NCBI RefSeq assembly: GCF_001625215.2
Contig: NC_030383.2
Span: 58,084,949 to 58,148,948, forward strand
Reading direction: 5' to 3'
Length of the DNA: 64,000 nt
DNA from: Daucus carota subsp. sativus
Taxonomy: Eukaryota; Streptophyta; Magnoliopsida; Apiales; Apiaceae
The first letter of the stretch is position 1. The number at the start of each line of letters is the position of its first letter. The notes under the pieces are model-generated. The model was not told the origin of the DNA, searched no databases, and saw nothing but the letters and a program-made list of their open reading frames with translations. A program made the position numbers and the translations under genes. Below, piece by piece: positions 20,060-31,307 of this stretch.

Positions 20060-20165
20060 CTCGTGAATATAAACCCGAGTCAGGATCAAATTCGGATCTC
20101 CTGAGACAACACAGGATAAACCCACCACTTAGAAATATTCAATCATGCTTATAAAAATAATATGT
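20060..20165 (-). mobile_element. SINE-like relic
   Basis: On the minus strand GTTTATCCTGTGTTGTCTCA aligns with GTTTATCCTCTGTCGTCCTA of the SINE at 17895-18045, followed by a decayed box B region (AATTTGATCCTGACTC). Ends are not defined. Confidence 0.4.
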
Positions 20166-20307
20166 TTAATTACAAATAAATATAATTACTAAAAAGACCC
20201 CGGCAAACCATACTCCGTGAAGATAAACTGAATCGCAAAAGGACCGAACTTTAAAATAAGGAACCATGAAGGTGAAAATTCAAACTTCAACAAAACAACA
20301 ATATGAG

Positions 20308-20754
20308 GGGTATATTAGATTGGAATTTTAAAACATTTTTTTCATTTATGAAATCCGAGTATATTCGATTGAGATTATTTGAAATCCATTAAAATATTGA
20401 GGTATTCAATTGGGATTTTAAATTATGCTACAAAATCCAGTGGTATTCAATTAGGATTCTAAATTATACTTTAAAATCTGATGGTATTCAATTGGGATTG
20501 TTTAAAATCTATTAAAATCTGATGGTATTTAAATGCTGACGTATTTTTTTGGATTTCATAAAATGATGGATTTTGTTGCATTCTTCCGTGTATTTTAAGT
20601 TTTTAGAAATCCTACCAAAATCCGTGAAATTTTGAAGTATTGTGTTTAAATCCTATCACTTCTGCGACATTTTATCAAAAATTCAAAATCACATACAATT
20701 CATTAAAATTTATAAACTAAAAACAATAAATTAAAATCCTAATCGAATACACCC
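20308..20754. mobile_element. TIR element with internal tandem repeats, 447 bp
   Basis: The left end GGGTATATTAGATTGGAATT is the inverted counterpart of AATCCTAATCGAATACACCC at the right end. The left half is a run of degenerate units built on GGTATTCAATTGGGATT (20400-20530). It has no coding content; no target duplication was recognised. Confidence 0.6.
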
Positions 20755-22263
20755 TTTTCATTTTAGCCCAAATCTGTAAGACGAAAATGCCCCTTACTCT
20801 CCATCATTTCATCTCATCTACCCAAACCCTTAGAAATAAAATATAGGATCCACGTGACATTTCTAATAAAATAACACGAAATTTCAGGTCACGGAAATCA
20901 AAGAAACACTCACAAATTCAGATTGGTCAATCCGAATCAAACAGTGACTTAGATTCGGTGGGTTGATCTCCCGATTTGCTTTTGCCTTTTCTTAAATAGC
21001 TCACGAACTTAATGTGTCGCTTGCTAGTTGCAAGATAAGTGGGGACCTGCCCTCATTAATCTAGATGGTAAGCAGGTGTTTAGGGCGTGGAAACATAAAT
21101 GTAAGATAATTAGAGCTTGTCTCTCGAGTTTCACGTTGGCAAACACACTTTTCACATCCCCATAACAACGGAAACAAAGTAGTACAGTCAACTTGTAATG
21201 TGCTGCCAGCAACTCATATCCACGTTATAGAAACCCTGCTGCTTTTAAAGTTGGGGTCTGGTCACTCGTGCTCGATGGCAGGACGGGCTAAAAAAATTTT
21301 GAAGTTCAGTTTTAAAACAGATTTTCTATAAAAATGTAAAAATCAAAAAAAAAAAAATCAAATAACTATTTGTTTTTTATAAAAACACCTTTTTAACCAA
21401 CAATTGTTTCTGCCGACACAACAATTTTTAGCAGTACTCTCAAATAGATGAACATAAAAATCAATGAAATCTCCTTTTTTAAGAAGTATTCCTTTTAAAT
21501 ATATTTAATTGCTGGATTCACATTTACTAATATAATATGATTATCTATATTTGGGATTCATTCCGGCTCATTTTCATTTGTATTTGACAATTTTAATGAA
21601 TAGCTAATCTTTTGTCGCTTAATGATTGGACTACATATAAAAACCACAATTTCTCCCCGGCATCCAATAATATGCGTCCATGTTTCTAATTGGTGTAGTT
21701 ATCAGTAAAAATCACAGAAAAGAGACATAATTTTTGTCAAATATAGTGCAATTAAATATTGTTTACTTTTATAGAAAGTGGCATCCATTAGCTGCTAAAA
21801 TCATGAAGGGTCCATCAAATAATCCCCACTAAACAAAAATAATTAAGTATGATATGTCTGTGAACCAGATGAGAGAACGTATGTGGAAAGAATATGACCA
21901 AGTATTTGTGAATTGTTTATAAAAGAACAAACCTGTCTATCTTGATAAAGTGTAACATCCAAGCTGTCTTGCCTACCTGCTTCATATGAATTTTACCTCT
22001 TTCGATTCATTTTGATTCCAACTTATCTAGTAAAGAGGAAAAATAAAAATTAACTAAAAATTATGAAAATTAAATGATCAAATTTGTCTCTGACCATCAA
22101 AAAAAATCTGAATAACCCGTCCTCTTCTCTTTTTTTTTTTTTAAAAGAAAAAGCGCTTGATTCTGTCGTTCAAAACTTGTTCAATTTAACATGTTATGAA
22201 ATAATAATTAACAAGTGATTAGTTTGAGAACAATGCCTATCTATAAATGATATGCCTAACAAT
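20755..22263. other. Intergenic DNA, no recognised feature
   Basis: AT-rich sequence without a convincing open frame, RNA gene or bounded repeat on either strand. Bases 19652-20059 are similarly empty. Confidence 0.3.
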
Positions 22264-22673
22264 AAGCATCTCCGGTCATACAGATACTTTAATTAAAAAA
22301 TATTAAAATGTACTATAAATAAAAATTATGTAAAGTTAATTCAAAACCTATGATTACATTTCCTCTATAGACAGTCTTTTGATGTTAACTATTTTTTCTT
22401 ATATATATTTATATATACAGTCTCTTGGTGATAATTATTTTCATCATCTCTGCCTGTAAGAAATTTATAAGAAATTTATAAGAAAATTTCACTTACATCA
22501 AAATATATTCCATTTATGTCAACCTAATATATTCATTACATATCATTTTTAACAAATAGCCAATCAACATAGTCAAATTATCGAAGCACAATATATTACA
22601 AGTTAGAACAAATTTTACTTAATATTCTACATGTCCAATCTAACCAACTGATTTTAATCTTAGCACCGCTCTA
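22264..22673. mobile_element. MITE related to the element at 11814-12211
   Basis: The ends TAAGCATCTCCGG and GCACCGCTCTAA are degenerate inverted repeats. The right half shares CATAGTCAAATTATCGAAGC, ACAAATTTTACTTAATATTC and TAACCAAC with the 11.8-kb element. It is an older, more diverged copy. Confidence 0.5.
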
Positions 22674-23045
22674 ATTTTAAGAAATGCATACACCCTTTGG
22701 CCTCCCCATAGTTTACTTGAAGATTCTGAAGATGAGACTTGACATGCATTTCAATACACTTATAAAATATAATTTCATAAATTATTTAAAATATAATTTA
22801 TTAATTAAGATATTCCATTTCACTTCTTAAACTCTGCGCTTCTATTTTTTTTAATTTTCTTTCGGCACAAATTTTTTTATAACTCATTTTCACTTCTAAA
22901 TTTAATTTTAAAATATACATAAATTAATTAAAAAATATTTATTAAATGTTATTATATTAATAATTTTATAATAAATAAATTATAGATATTAAAAACTACA
23001 TCCAAATATATAAATAAAAAATTATTTCCACTTCTAACTTATTAA

Positions 23046-24358
23046 TAAATATACTTATATAAAGGAGAAGTGAGGGGCGTGTAGCTAGGTGGCGCCTCTC
23101 ACATCGCTCCGTTCTATTTTTCTGGAATTTTCGGATGAAAAATATCAAAAATTAGAACTACTTTTTTTAGTTTCGGATATATTAAAAGCAAGTTTCAGAT
23201 TCTGATTTTGTTTCAGATTATTTATGGAATCAATATACTTATATAAAGGAGAAACGAGGAGCGTATATGTGGCGCCTCTCACATCGCTCCGTTCTGTTTT
23301 TCTAATTTTCTGAAATTTTTAAATGAAAAATATCAAAAAATTAGAACTACCTTTTTTAGTTTCGGACATATTAGAAGCAAGTTTCAAAATCTGATTTTGT
23401 TTCAGATTATTTATGGAATATAGTAACTTGAAAGTTTTGATATGATTTTGTTTCAGATTATTTAATTATGGGAAAGAGTAGCACACAAGTCTCTCTGCAC
23501 CTATAAATACCCCTATAGGTTGTAGGGTTTTGGATCATATAAACACAACATACTCTCTCTCAATACCACAACCTTACCTCTCTCTGGTGATAAACGATAA
23601 GTGAAGGTTGTTTGTACGGTATTAAAAAAAAAAGATTGTTACAAGTAAAGGTAGTTATATACCGCTATGTGGGAGTCGACAAATCCAAACACGTGAGAAG
23701 AATATAGTCCTGACATGATATTGATGGATGATATTAATAAATTAACTATTAGTGATGCATGTTTGTTGGTTATTCTTTTATAATATATGTTTTGTTCATC
23801 GAACATGTTTGTTTTTGTTAATTTTTATATGATTTACTTTGTATACATGAAAAAATTATTCATGCATTATCTGTTTGCTCCGTTCAAGCAACTTTTAAGT
23901 GAAGGCTGTTTATACAGTATTAAAAAATAAAGGTTGTTACACGCCAGGGTAGTTATTGACCGCTATCTCGCAGATTTAAGTTAGATGTTTCTTGTGTATA
24001 ATCAATCCAAAAAAAAATTAGAGGATGGTGACAATGTAAGAACATAATTACTTTTCAAAAAGAAAAACACAAAAAAAAATTAAGATTCGTCGTGTTTTAA
24101 ATTGTTAATTACGTGTAGAAATTTATTTTCAATTTTTCACCATGAATTATAGTCCAAATTTTGCAATTTTATATATTAGTATTGGTATTATATCAAGATT
24201 TTTATAATATAAAATTTATTTTAATTTGCAAATATTAATTCTTAATCATTAATATACTTTTTATAGACATGCACAAAATTATTGTACTCTATAAACATTA
24301 ATATCGAATCATTAATATAATTTTTATTGACCGCGACAACGCGCGGATTCTCAACTAG
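23046..24358 (+). mobile_element. Non-autonomous Helitron with two stacked 5' ends
   Basis: The 3' end has a GC-rich hairpin (CCGCG...CGCGG, 24331-24346) followed by CTAG at 24355-24358 and a host T, as in Helitrons. One 5' end lies at 23230 (TC after host A, then AATATACTTATATAAAGG). A second, slightly decayed 5' end with the same following sequence (GGCGCCTCTCACATCGCTCC) starts at 23046. No RepHel open frame is present. The same family occurs inverted at 43785-45273, also with a doubled 5' end. A block at 23485-23580 with CACCTATAAATACCCC resembles a captured promoter plus leader. The flank 22674-23045 is plain AT-rich DNA. Confidence 0.85.
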
Positions 24359-25690
24359 TATAGTTAACAATAAGATAATGAACAGTTGGGCCATATAGTT
24401 TCGGTGACAACCGGTCTCCCGTTGTGATATGAGGATAAAGTCATATAGCCCATCAAATCATCAAACTATGTCAAATAATATTGAGCTCGCTATCAACAAA
24501 TTTAATATTTAAAAAGTGACGTAATAATGTTTGACATAAATTTTGAGACCTCGTTACCAATGATTTCGAAGTGATTGATGTGTTGCGTGTTTCACTCAAT
24601 TAAACTTCACATTACGATAGGAATGTATTACACGGTATTACTCCCTCTGTCCCTCTCATTTCTTTACATTTACTATTTTGGGATGTCCCTCTCATTTCTT
24701 TACATTACCATAAATAATAAGTTTTTTCCATCATTACACCCACTATCCTCCCCCACTATCTCATATTTAACAATAAAAATTACTACTCCCTCCGTCCCAA
24801 TTCTTTTGGCTGAGTTACCCTTTTAAGCTGTCCCAAAAAAATGTCCAAGTTTCTATTTTTATGTAATTAGTTCCCATATTACCCCCTTGCTATGCATGTA
24901 TAAGCGTGCACTGCAGTGCACACATCTCCTTTTCTAATGATGACTTTTTCTCTTTTTCTCTCGTGAACATAAGAACACTTATTAGGGTTGCACGTCTCAA
25001 TGTTAACTTTAAATACTTAGCCGCACACATCGATCAATTTTTTTTTCATTTTCCCTCTCAACACTGGACAATGTTTATTTATTTGCAAACTGAGTTCACT
25101 AAAATTTACATGATCTGACATTGTATTTAAATATTTCTAATGCTAGCATTTTTAGTTTTATTATTTTTTAATTTCTACCATAAAAAATGTTTAAAATTAT
25201 ATTTCATATCAGTTTAGAATAAAAATTAAAGCTTACTATAAACATGACTTTAATGAATATATTGTCACCAAAATTAATTGTAAGAAAAATTTAACAATAA
25301 AATATAAAATAGTATCTCTAATATAAAATTTTATAAAGTCAAGTATTCGTTTCAAATAATATTACTTATAAAATTTTATTAAAACTAAAACTTAATATGA
25401 ATAATTTTATTATTCATAATTTTAAGAATAATTTAACAATCAAATGTAAAATAATATTTTTTATATATTATTTTTATATTGTCTTTCATTTACAAACTGA
25501 AAATAATTTTTCGCTTAAAAAATAAAAATGAAATATTGATTAACATAAAAATATAATGTCCCTCCAATTATTTTTTCTTGTTTATAGTCCCACCAAAACT
25601 CCCTCCAACATCAATTATTTTCACTTCAAAAAATTTAGCTTAAAAATTTGAACTCCCTCCATAAACTCCCTCCATGATCTCCTCATTTGC

Positions 25691-25698
25691 CTATAAGA
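25691..25698 (+). promoter_or_regulatory. Possible TATA box of the MLE2 transposase
   Basis: CTATAAGA lies 72 bases upstream of the transposase ATG, followed by a short leader. Call is by position and motif only. Confidence 0.35.
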
Positions 25699-25770
25699 AC
25701 ATGACCGGCTTACTAGATTTTTCATTCAAAATTTACAACACCACACAAGATTTTACTTTCAAGTTTACAT

Positions 25771-27087
25771 ATGGAAGAAAATACAACAAATGAAGATGGA
25801 GCAACTACATATAAACACATGAGTGCAGATCAAAAGAGAATTGTTTTTGAGTTTCTCCAGCAAAATTCTAGGAATATGAAAGTGAAAAAGGGTTTCAAAA
25901 AAATTGCAGCCACCAAATTCTCAATTTCAGCTCGCACCATTACAAGAATATGGTTACTTGGTAAGCAAAACATTGCTAATGGTATTGATTTTAGTGGTAA
26001 GTCATTTGGTCATGCAGGAAGAAAGAGGGTAGAAATTGATGTCAACATGGTGAAAGAAGTACCTTTCAACAGAAGAACAAATATCCGGTCACTGGCATGT
26101 GCCATTCATTTATCAAAGTCTACTCTTCATCGGCGCATCCGAGAGGGACATCTTCGCCCACATACAAATTCAATAAAGCCATATTTGACGGAGGAGAACA
26201 AGAGAGCACGTCTAAGGTTTTGTTTATCTATGATCACTCATGATATGAATTTAAACATTTCCTTATTTTCAAGCATGTTAAACTCTATTCACATAGATGA
26301 AAAATGGTTTACCATGACAAAAAAAAACCAGAGGTACTATATTCTTCCCGATGAGAACCCACCCTTACGTACATGTAAAAGTTCTAATTTTATTGATAAA
26401 ATCATGTTTTTATGTGTGGTTGCACGTCCTAGATTTGACACTTTGAGGAACACCATGTTTGAGGGAAAAATTGGTATATTTCCCTTCATTACAAAAGAAC
26501 CTGCCAAGAGAAAAAGCAAGAATAGGCCTGCTGGTACTTTAGAAACTAAACCAATAAACCCAATAACCAAGGATGTGACAAGGAAAATGATGATAGATAA
26601 AGTGCTTCCAGCAATTGAATCTATGTGGCCAGGAGGAAATTCAGGTGGTATAATCTTTGTCCAGCAAGATAATGCAAAACCCCACATTAGTGTAGATGAT
26701 CCTGAATTTGTGGAAGCTGCTAAAAGGAATGGTTTTGATATACGATTGTGCTTTCAACCTCCTAATAGCCCAGACCTAAATGTGCTGGACTTGGGATTTT
26801 TTAGAGCAATACAAACTTTACAGCATGAACAGGCACCCAAAAGTATAGATGAACTTGTTGCGGCAGTTGAAAAATCTTTTGTTGAGCTACATCATGATAA
26901 GCTCAACAAGATTTTTTTGACGTTACAACTAAACATGATCGAGATAATGAAGAAGGCAGGAGGTAACAACTATAAACAGCCTCACTTTGACGACAATCAG
27001 TGCCCTAATGGAAGCATTCCCCTCCAGTTATCTTGTGATGAGGAGCTTATCAACTCTGTTCATAATCACTTGTCTCATTCTAGTTAG
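25771..27087 (+). CDS. Mariner-like (DD39D) transposase, intact
   Basis: A single uninterrupted 438-codon exon encodes a plant Tc1/mariner-superfamily cut-and-paste transposase. The N-terminal part (about residues 15-130) holds helix-turn-helix segments for terminal-repeat binding (MSADQKRIVFEFLQQ, ISARTITRIW, HLSKSTLHRRI). The catalytic metal ligands are D176 (IHIDEKWF), D300 (VQQDNAKPH) and D340 (PPNSPDLNVLDLG), giving the D39D spacing typical of plant mariner elements. The length is normal for the family. The start MEENTT aligns with the internal REENTT that begins the last exon of the MLE1 gene, so MLE2 lacks the upstream LNEPP exons of MLE1. Chromosomal insertion is at TA. Every frame-disrupting change seen in MLE1 is absent here. 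Confidence 0.95.
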   Translation: MEENTTNEDGATTYKHMSADQKRIVFEFLQQNSRNMKVKKGFKKIAATKFSISARTITRIWLLGKQNIANGIDFSGKSFGHAGRKRVEIDVNMVKEVPFNRRTNIRSLACAIHLSKSTLHRRIREGHLRPHTNSIKPYLTEENKRARLRFCLSMITHDMNLNISLFSSMLNSIHIDEKWFTMTKKNQRYYILPDENPPLRTCKSSNFIDKIMFLCVVARPRFDTLRNTMFEGKIGIFPFITKEPAKRKSKNRPAGTLETKPINPITKDVTRKMMIDKVLPAIESMWPGGNSGGIIFVQQDNAKPHISVDDPEFVEAAKRNGFDIRLCFQPPNSPDLNVLDLGFFRAIQTLQHEQAPKSIDELVAAVEKSFVELHHDKLNKIFLTLQLNMIEIMKKAGGNNYKQPHFDDNQCPNGSIPLQLSCDEELINSVHNHLSHSS

Positions 27088-27244
27088 TTAGCTGCAGTGT
27101 TGTTTTCCAGCTATCTGTATTACTTCTATGTTTGTTAAATTGTGCACTAAGTCTTTTGCTTGTTTTATGAATTTCAATGCATTTTTATTTAAGTGTTTCT
27201 TGAATTGATAATTTAATTTTATTAGCTAATTTGATTATATTATT

Positions 27245-27775
27245 AATAGTGTGATTTAAAAAAATACAATACAAATTTATGATAGTGCAAGTTTAATTAT
27301 GTAAGCGATTTTATCAGCTAATTTAATTTAATGATTCAAGTTTAAACATGTCATTATTTTTCTAGAAAATAAACTAATGACCTCAATATTATTTTTCAAA
27401 TTTTATATTAGCGTGATTTATATTCTTATTAGTGTGATTTAAAAAAAAATTAAATTTATGATAGTGAAAATTTAAGTGAGTATGTGATTAATTTTTTTAG
27501 CCAATTTAATTTAATGATTCAAGTTTAAATATGTTATTAATTTTTAGAGTAATGACCTTCATGTGTTAATTTCAAGTTTTACCTTAGTTTGATCATATTC
27601 TCAATAGAGTGATTAAAAAAAAAACAAATTTATGATAATGCAAGTTTAATTATGTAATTGATTTTATTAGCTAATTTAATTTAATGATCCAAGTTTAAGC
27701 ATGTCATTATTTTTCTAGAAAATGAACTAATGGCTAATTTTATTAGCTAGTCTAATTTAATTTTATTAAGCATTT
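27245..27775. repeat. Three tandem units of about 175-183 bp inside MLE2
   Basis: Units start near 27245, 27428 and 27602. Each runs from AGTGTGATT plus an A-run through AAATTTATGATAGTG, TTAATTTAATGATTCAAG and on to ATGTTATT/GTCATTATTTTTCTAG. They lie between the transposase gene and the convergent DLNEPP gene and do not encode protein. Confidence 0.7.
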
Positions 27776-28037
27776 ACTATGCTATACAATGTAAAATATA
27801 ACAAAAAAAAATTAACAAAAAATTAGTGCATAAGTAGACATAAAACTTAAAAACATACACTTCCCGAAACATATCCGTGAAACATTGCAAAAATATTTGA
27901 TTACATCAAATATAAATCATTAACATTAGTTAATATCTCCATCTTCTCTGCATGCAGTATAATCATCTAGCCCAGCTCTTAATAACAACCTAAAAAAATT
28001 ATAAGCATATGTTAGATTTTATTTTAATCAGACATAA

Positions 28038-28274
28038 TTATATAAAAAATAAAAATAAATAAAAAAACTTACAGTTACAACATGAGATAAAAATACTCAA
28101 CATTTGCATGATGCTTTGCTGCTTTTCTATAGACATATTTTCAGGCGGCTCTGGTTCATTGATATCAACAACTCTGGGTATTTGAGGTGGCTCATTAAGA
28201 TCAAAAAATATTTTAGGTGTCTGAGGTGGCTCATTAAGATCAAACCATATTTTCTTCTCCTGTTTCATTTGCAT
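28038..28274 (-). CDS. MLE2 accessory gene with DLNEPP (EAR-like) repeats
   Basis: A minus-strand frame of 78 codons starts MQMKQEKKIWFDLNEPPQ and contains two exact FDLNEPP repeats and a third diverged one (VDINEPEPPE), spaced about 14-15 residues. DLNxxP is a defined class of the plant EAR repression motif, which binds TOPLESS-type co-repressors. The frame sits convergent to the transposase near the right terminus and has a TATA box about 70 bases upstream. The 3' end may be spliced: GTAAG near 28073 and an acceptor near 27991 are visible, but joining them brings a stop within a few codons. I do not recognise the rest of the protein. That it is expressed, and represses anything, is inference. 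Confidence 0.55.
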   Translation of the reverse strand: MQMKQEKKIWFDLNEPPQTPKIFFDLNEPPQIPRVVDINEPEPPENMSIEKQQSIMQMLSIFISCCNCKFFYLFLFFI

Positions 28275-28340
28275 GTTGTATATTCAAAGAGAAAATAGAA
28301 GAAGAAAAAAGAGCTAATGGCCAGAGAGTTTTAACGTTGG

Positions 28341-28350
28341 TTTATATAGG
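28341..28350 (-). promoter_or_regulatory. Probable TATA box of the DLNEPP gene
   Basis: CCTATATAAA on the minus strand lies 66 bases upstream of the ATG at 28274, followed by a pyrimidine-rich leader. This is a good plant core-promoter arrangement within 225 bases of the element terminus. Confidence 0.5.
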
Positions 28351-28829
28351 CTATATGTAAACAACCACCTACCTGCATTTAGTGTAGAGTCAAATGAAAG
28401 TTCCTACGTTGTTTTGAAAAAATGAAAGTCCCCATACACTTTTACTGTAAACATTGAAAAGCTGTTAAAAAAGGGGATATGCATTGATAAAGATAAACAC
28501 TCCATGCACTATTATTAATATGTGTGCAAAAATCAAATCAGCCAAAAGAATTGGGACGGAGGGAGTATTACACCCACTACTTTCCTCCACTATCTCAAAT
28601 CTATTATTAAATATTGATGGGTCCCACCACTTTACCCACTTTTCATCTAACTTTACTCATTTTTCATACATTGTCTTGGTCTCCGTGTCCCCCTCCAATG
28701 TAAACAATTGAGGGGGACGGAGGGAGTATTATAGTAGGAGTATTATGATTAGGCGCCCTGCATCAGTAATAGAGTAACTAGTAGTAACAAGAAGCGTTTC
28801 AACCGCCCATATCAAATGCTCTTGCGTTA

Positions 28830-29202
28830 GAACAACTCCAATGCACCCATTCCTTACCTATATTTGATCTACATGGACAAGATTTGAGGATTGATAACAA
28901 AAAGAGCTCCTCCAACGCAACTCCCTATCCCCTATTAATTTTAGGTGAGAGAAAGTTCAACCCCTTATTTGAGGGATGAAAAAGCAACCCCCTATATGTT
29001 CCATGTCATCATCGGCTCATATCTCCTCTTTTTTCTGTTATTTATTAGTGCAATATTTCTCTCTTCTTGAGTTATATATATAAATTTAAAATATAGGGAA
29101 TCAAATAGGGAACACCGTTGGAGCAAAATAGTTTTTTGATCCCCAATATTTTAAGTTATAATTTTTAGGGGTTGAAAATAGATAATTGCATTGGGCTTGC
29201 TC
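28830..29202. mobile_element. Tourist-type (PIF/Harbinger) MITE, 373 bp
   Basis: TTA duplications at 28827-28829 and 29203-29205 flank inverted ends GAACAACTCCAATGCA and the reverse complement of TTGCATTGGGCTTGCTC. It is the same family as 38988-39380. Confidence 0.8.
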
Positions 29203-29288
29203 TTAGGTGATCTTCTGAATGGGACGAAGATGAGGTTATTATAGTGAAGGGGCATCATCATATCGGGATACCAAAATATATCTGCATA

Positions 29289-29931
29289 TAGGGTTAAAAA
29301 TGGGCCGGGTTCGGGGCGGGGACTTCATTTCCCAGCCCCACCCCATATATATTTATTTTGCCCCATCCCCGCCCCATTCCCCGCGGGGATTTAATTTTAA
29401 TCTCCATCCCCACCCCACCGGGGATTTAATATAATTCCGCCCCGCCCTGCCCCGCCCCGTCTCGTCACGTCACTATATATAATATTACATTTAAGATATT
29501 TACTTAAAAATTTAGTATTTTTTTCTTCAAAATTTAATAAAAATATACGAGACGTGTATATTAAAAACAAAAAACTAGATAATGCATGCATGTCAAATTA
29601 AAATAACAATATAATCATGCAATTTTTTATAATAATCGCTTTGCATATAAAAATATCAAAAGAGACATTAGCTAACATAATAAATATATTTATATAAAAT
29701 ATTATAAATATATTATATTAAATATAATTATTTATTTAAATTAAATATATGCGGGGCGGGGCGGGGAATCCCCGCGGGGATTTAACAAATACCATACTTG
29801 CCCCGTATTTTTGCGGGGTGAAAAACTATTCCCCGTCACTACCCCATTCCCCATATTAGCGGGGCATATCTACCACATTCGGGGAGGGTTAGGGCGGGTT
29901 CCCCATTTTCCCCACCCCATTTTTAACCCTA
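29289..29931. mobile_element. hAT-type MITE with GC-rich ends, 643 bp
   Basis: The exact 8-bp duplication TCTGCATA (29281-29288, 29932-29939) flanks inverted repeats TAGGGTTAAAAATGGGCCGG and the reverse complement of CCCATTTTTAACCCTA. About 150 bases at each end are runs of CCCCGCCCC/GGGGCGGGG, while the middle (29460-29750) is AT-rich. No coding capacity. Confidence 0.9.
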
Positions 29932-30412
29932 TCTGCATATATAATATATAGCGATAAGATTATGTATTTATATATTTATATACATTTGAATTGTTGTATT
30001 ATTAATTTTAAAACAATATTTTAATCATGTCATTGTATAATTCGAATGTATGTAAAATTTTCCCTTACGATCTTGAAAAATAGGGGCATCATTTTCAAAA
30101 TTCGTCTAAGACACTCAAATATATGAGACCGGTCTTGATGATTAATGACGTTGTTAGTAATGGTGATATTTTTTATTTTTCAACATATGGTGTTTCTCTT
30201 GAGGGTCTAGATAGGCTGTAAATGGATATCGGTCTAGATATGCCTGTAAATGGATTGGATATCCAATCCGATCCTTAGTTAAATAAATGGATATGGACAC
30301 TTATTAAAAAAATCCGATTCTAATAATCTGATTCAATAAAATCCGGTCCGATAAGGAATGGATATGAAAAATGGTCAAATCCGATTTGTTAAAGATCCGA
30401 TCCACGCTTAGC

Positions 30413-31179
30413 TAAGGGTGTGCACGAGTCGGTTCGGCTCGGTTTTTAGCTAAAACCGTTACCGAAGCGTACATGTCGGTTCGGTTTCTACCTTAAAACC
30501 GTTACCGAACCATTTCAAACGGTTTTTTTCCGGTTTGGTTAACCGTCGATTTGGTTACGGTTTTTGTATGATAAAAAATGTTATACAAATTTAATAATCA
30601 TCTCAAAAGAAAAAATTAATAAAAAATAAGGTATAATCACTAATTAAATATTATTCATTAGTACGTATTTTACCAAAATAAATAAGAAAGAAAATATTTA
30701 AAATATAAGTACTCATTAATATAATCGAAATGAAGTAGATGAGCACTGTTACGGTATGTAAAAGATGATCTAGAAATGTAAAGTATGAATCAGCCCGGTG
30801 TTTCTTATTTATACAAGACTTAGTTACACAGTATCTCTCTATGGAAATGATGTTAATTCCTAACTACTCTACTACTCTCTCTCTACTTAAATATGCTAAC
30901 AAACTAATGTAACTTGCTGACTTGTAACTATAGTTAAGCTGGATAGTTCCAGAAAATATACCAATAATACCAGAGTAATAATTTATTATATATATAATAT
31001 ATAATAAATTATATAATACTATATAAGCGGTTCGGTTTTTCGGTTCACTTTTAGATGTAAAACCGTAGCCGTCGGTTCGGTTAACCGTCGGTTCAGTTGA
31101 GCTACGGTTTTTTTCGATTTTTGTCGATTTCGGTTTTTCGACTCGGTTTCGGTTTTTCGGGTTTTTTCGCTCACCCCTA
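30413..31179. mobile_element. Nested hAT-type MITE, 767 bp
   Basis: The exact 8-bp duplication CGCTTAGC (30405-30412, 31180-31187) brackets ends TAAGGGTGTGCACG and the inverted TAGGGGTGAGCGAA. CGGTTCGG-type repeats are rich near both ends. The interior block 30737-30962 (starts TGTTACGG, ends TATACCA, contains TATACAAG on one strand and TATAAATA on the other) could be a solo LTR, but no target duplication was found for it. Confidence 0.88.
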
Positions 31180-31196
31180 CGCTTAGCTATATTATA

Positions 31197-31224
31197 TATT
31201 TTACAATATATTATATTATAATAT

Positions 31225-31305
<81 letters not shown>
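31197..31305. repeat. (AT)n microsatellite
   Basis: About 100 bases of nearly pure AT/TA dinucleotide repeat with occasional AAAT interruptions. Confidence 0.9.

Positions 31306-31307
<2 letters not shown>

Larger units (their letters stand above)
24786..28565 (+). mobile_element. Mariner-like element MLE2 (3.8 kb, possibly autonomous)
   Basis: TA duplications (24784-24785, 28566-28567) flank inverted termini beginning CTCCCTCCGTCCCAATTCTT and continuing as TTGGCTGA or TTGGCTGATT. The element contains an intact transposase gene (25771-27087), a block of tandem repeats, and a convergent small gene with DLNEPP repeats (28038-28274). Both the transposase and the termini look undamaged, so it may still be, or recently was, able to move itself and related Stowaway MITEs. 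Bases 24787-25690 are AT-rich and non-coding. Confidence 0.88.
24641..28726. mobile_element. Stowaway-like MITE split by MLE2
   Basis: The left part 24641-24783 starts CTCCCTCTGTCCCTCTCATT after TA. The right part 28568-28726 ends with the inverted CCCCCTC...GGGACGGAGGGAG before TA (28727-28728). Removing MLE2 restores one MITE of about 300 bp. The mariner element thus jumped into a MITE with the same CTCCCTC terminus. Confidence 0.8.
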
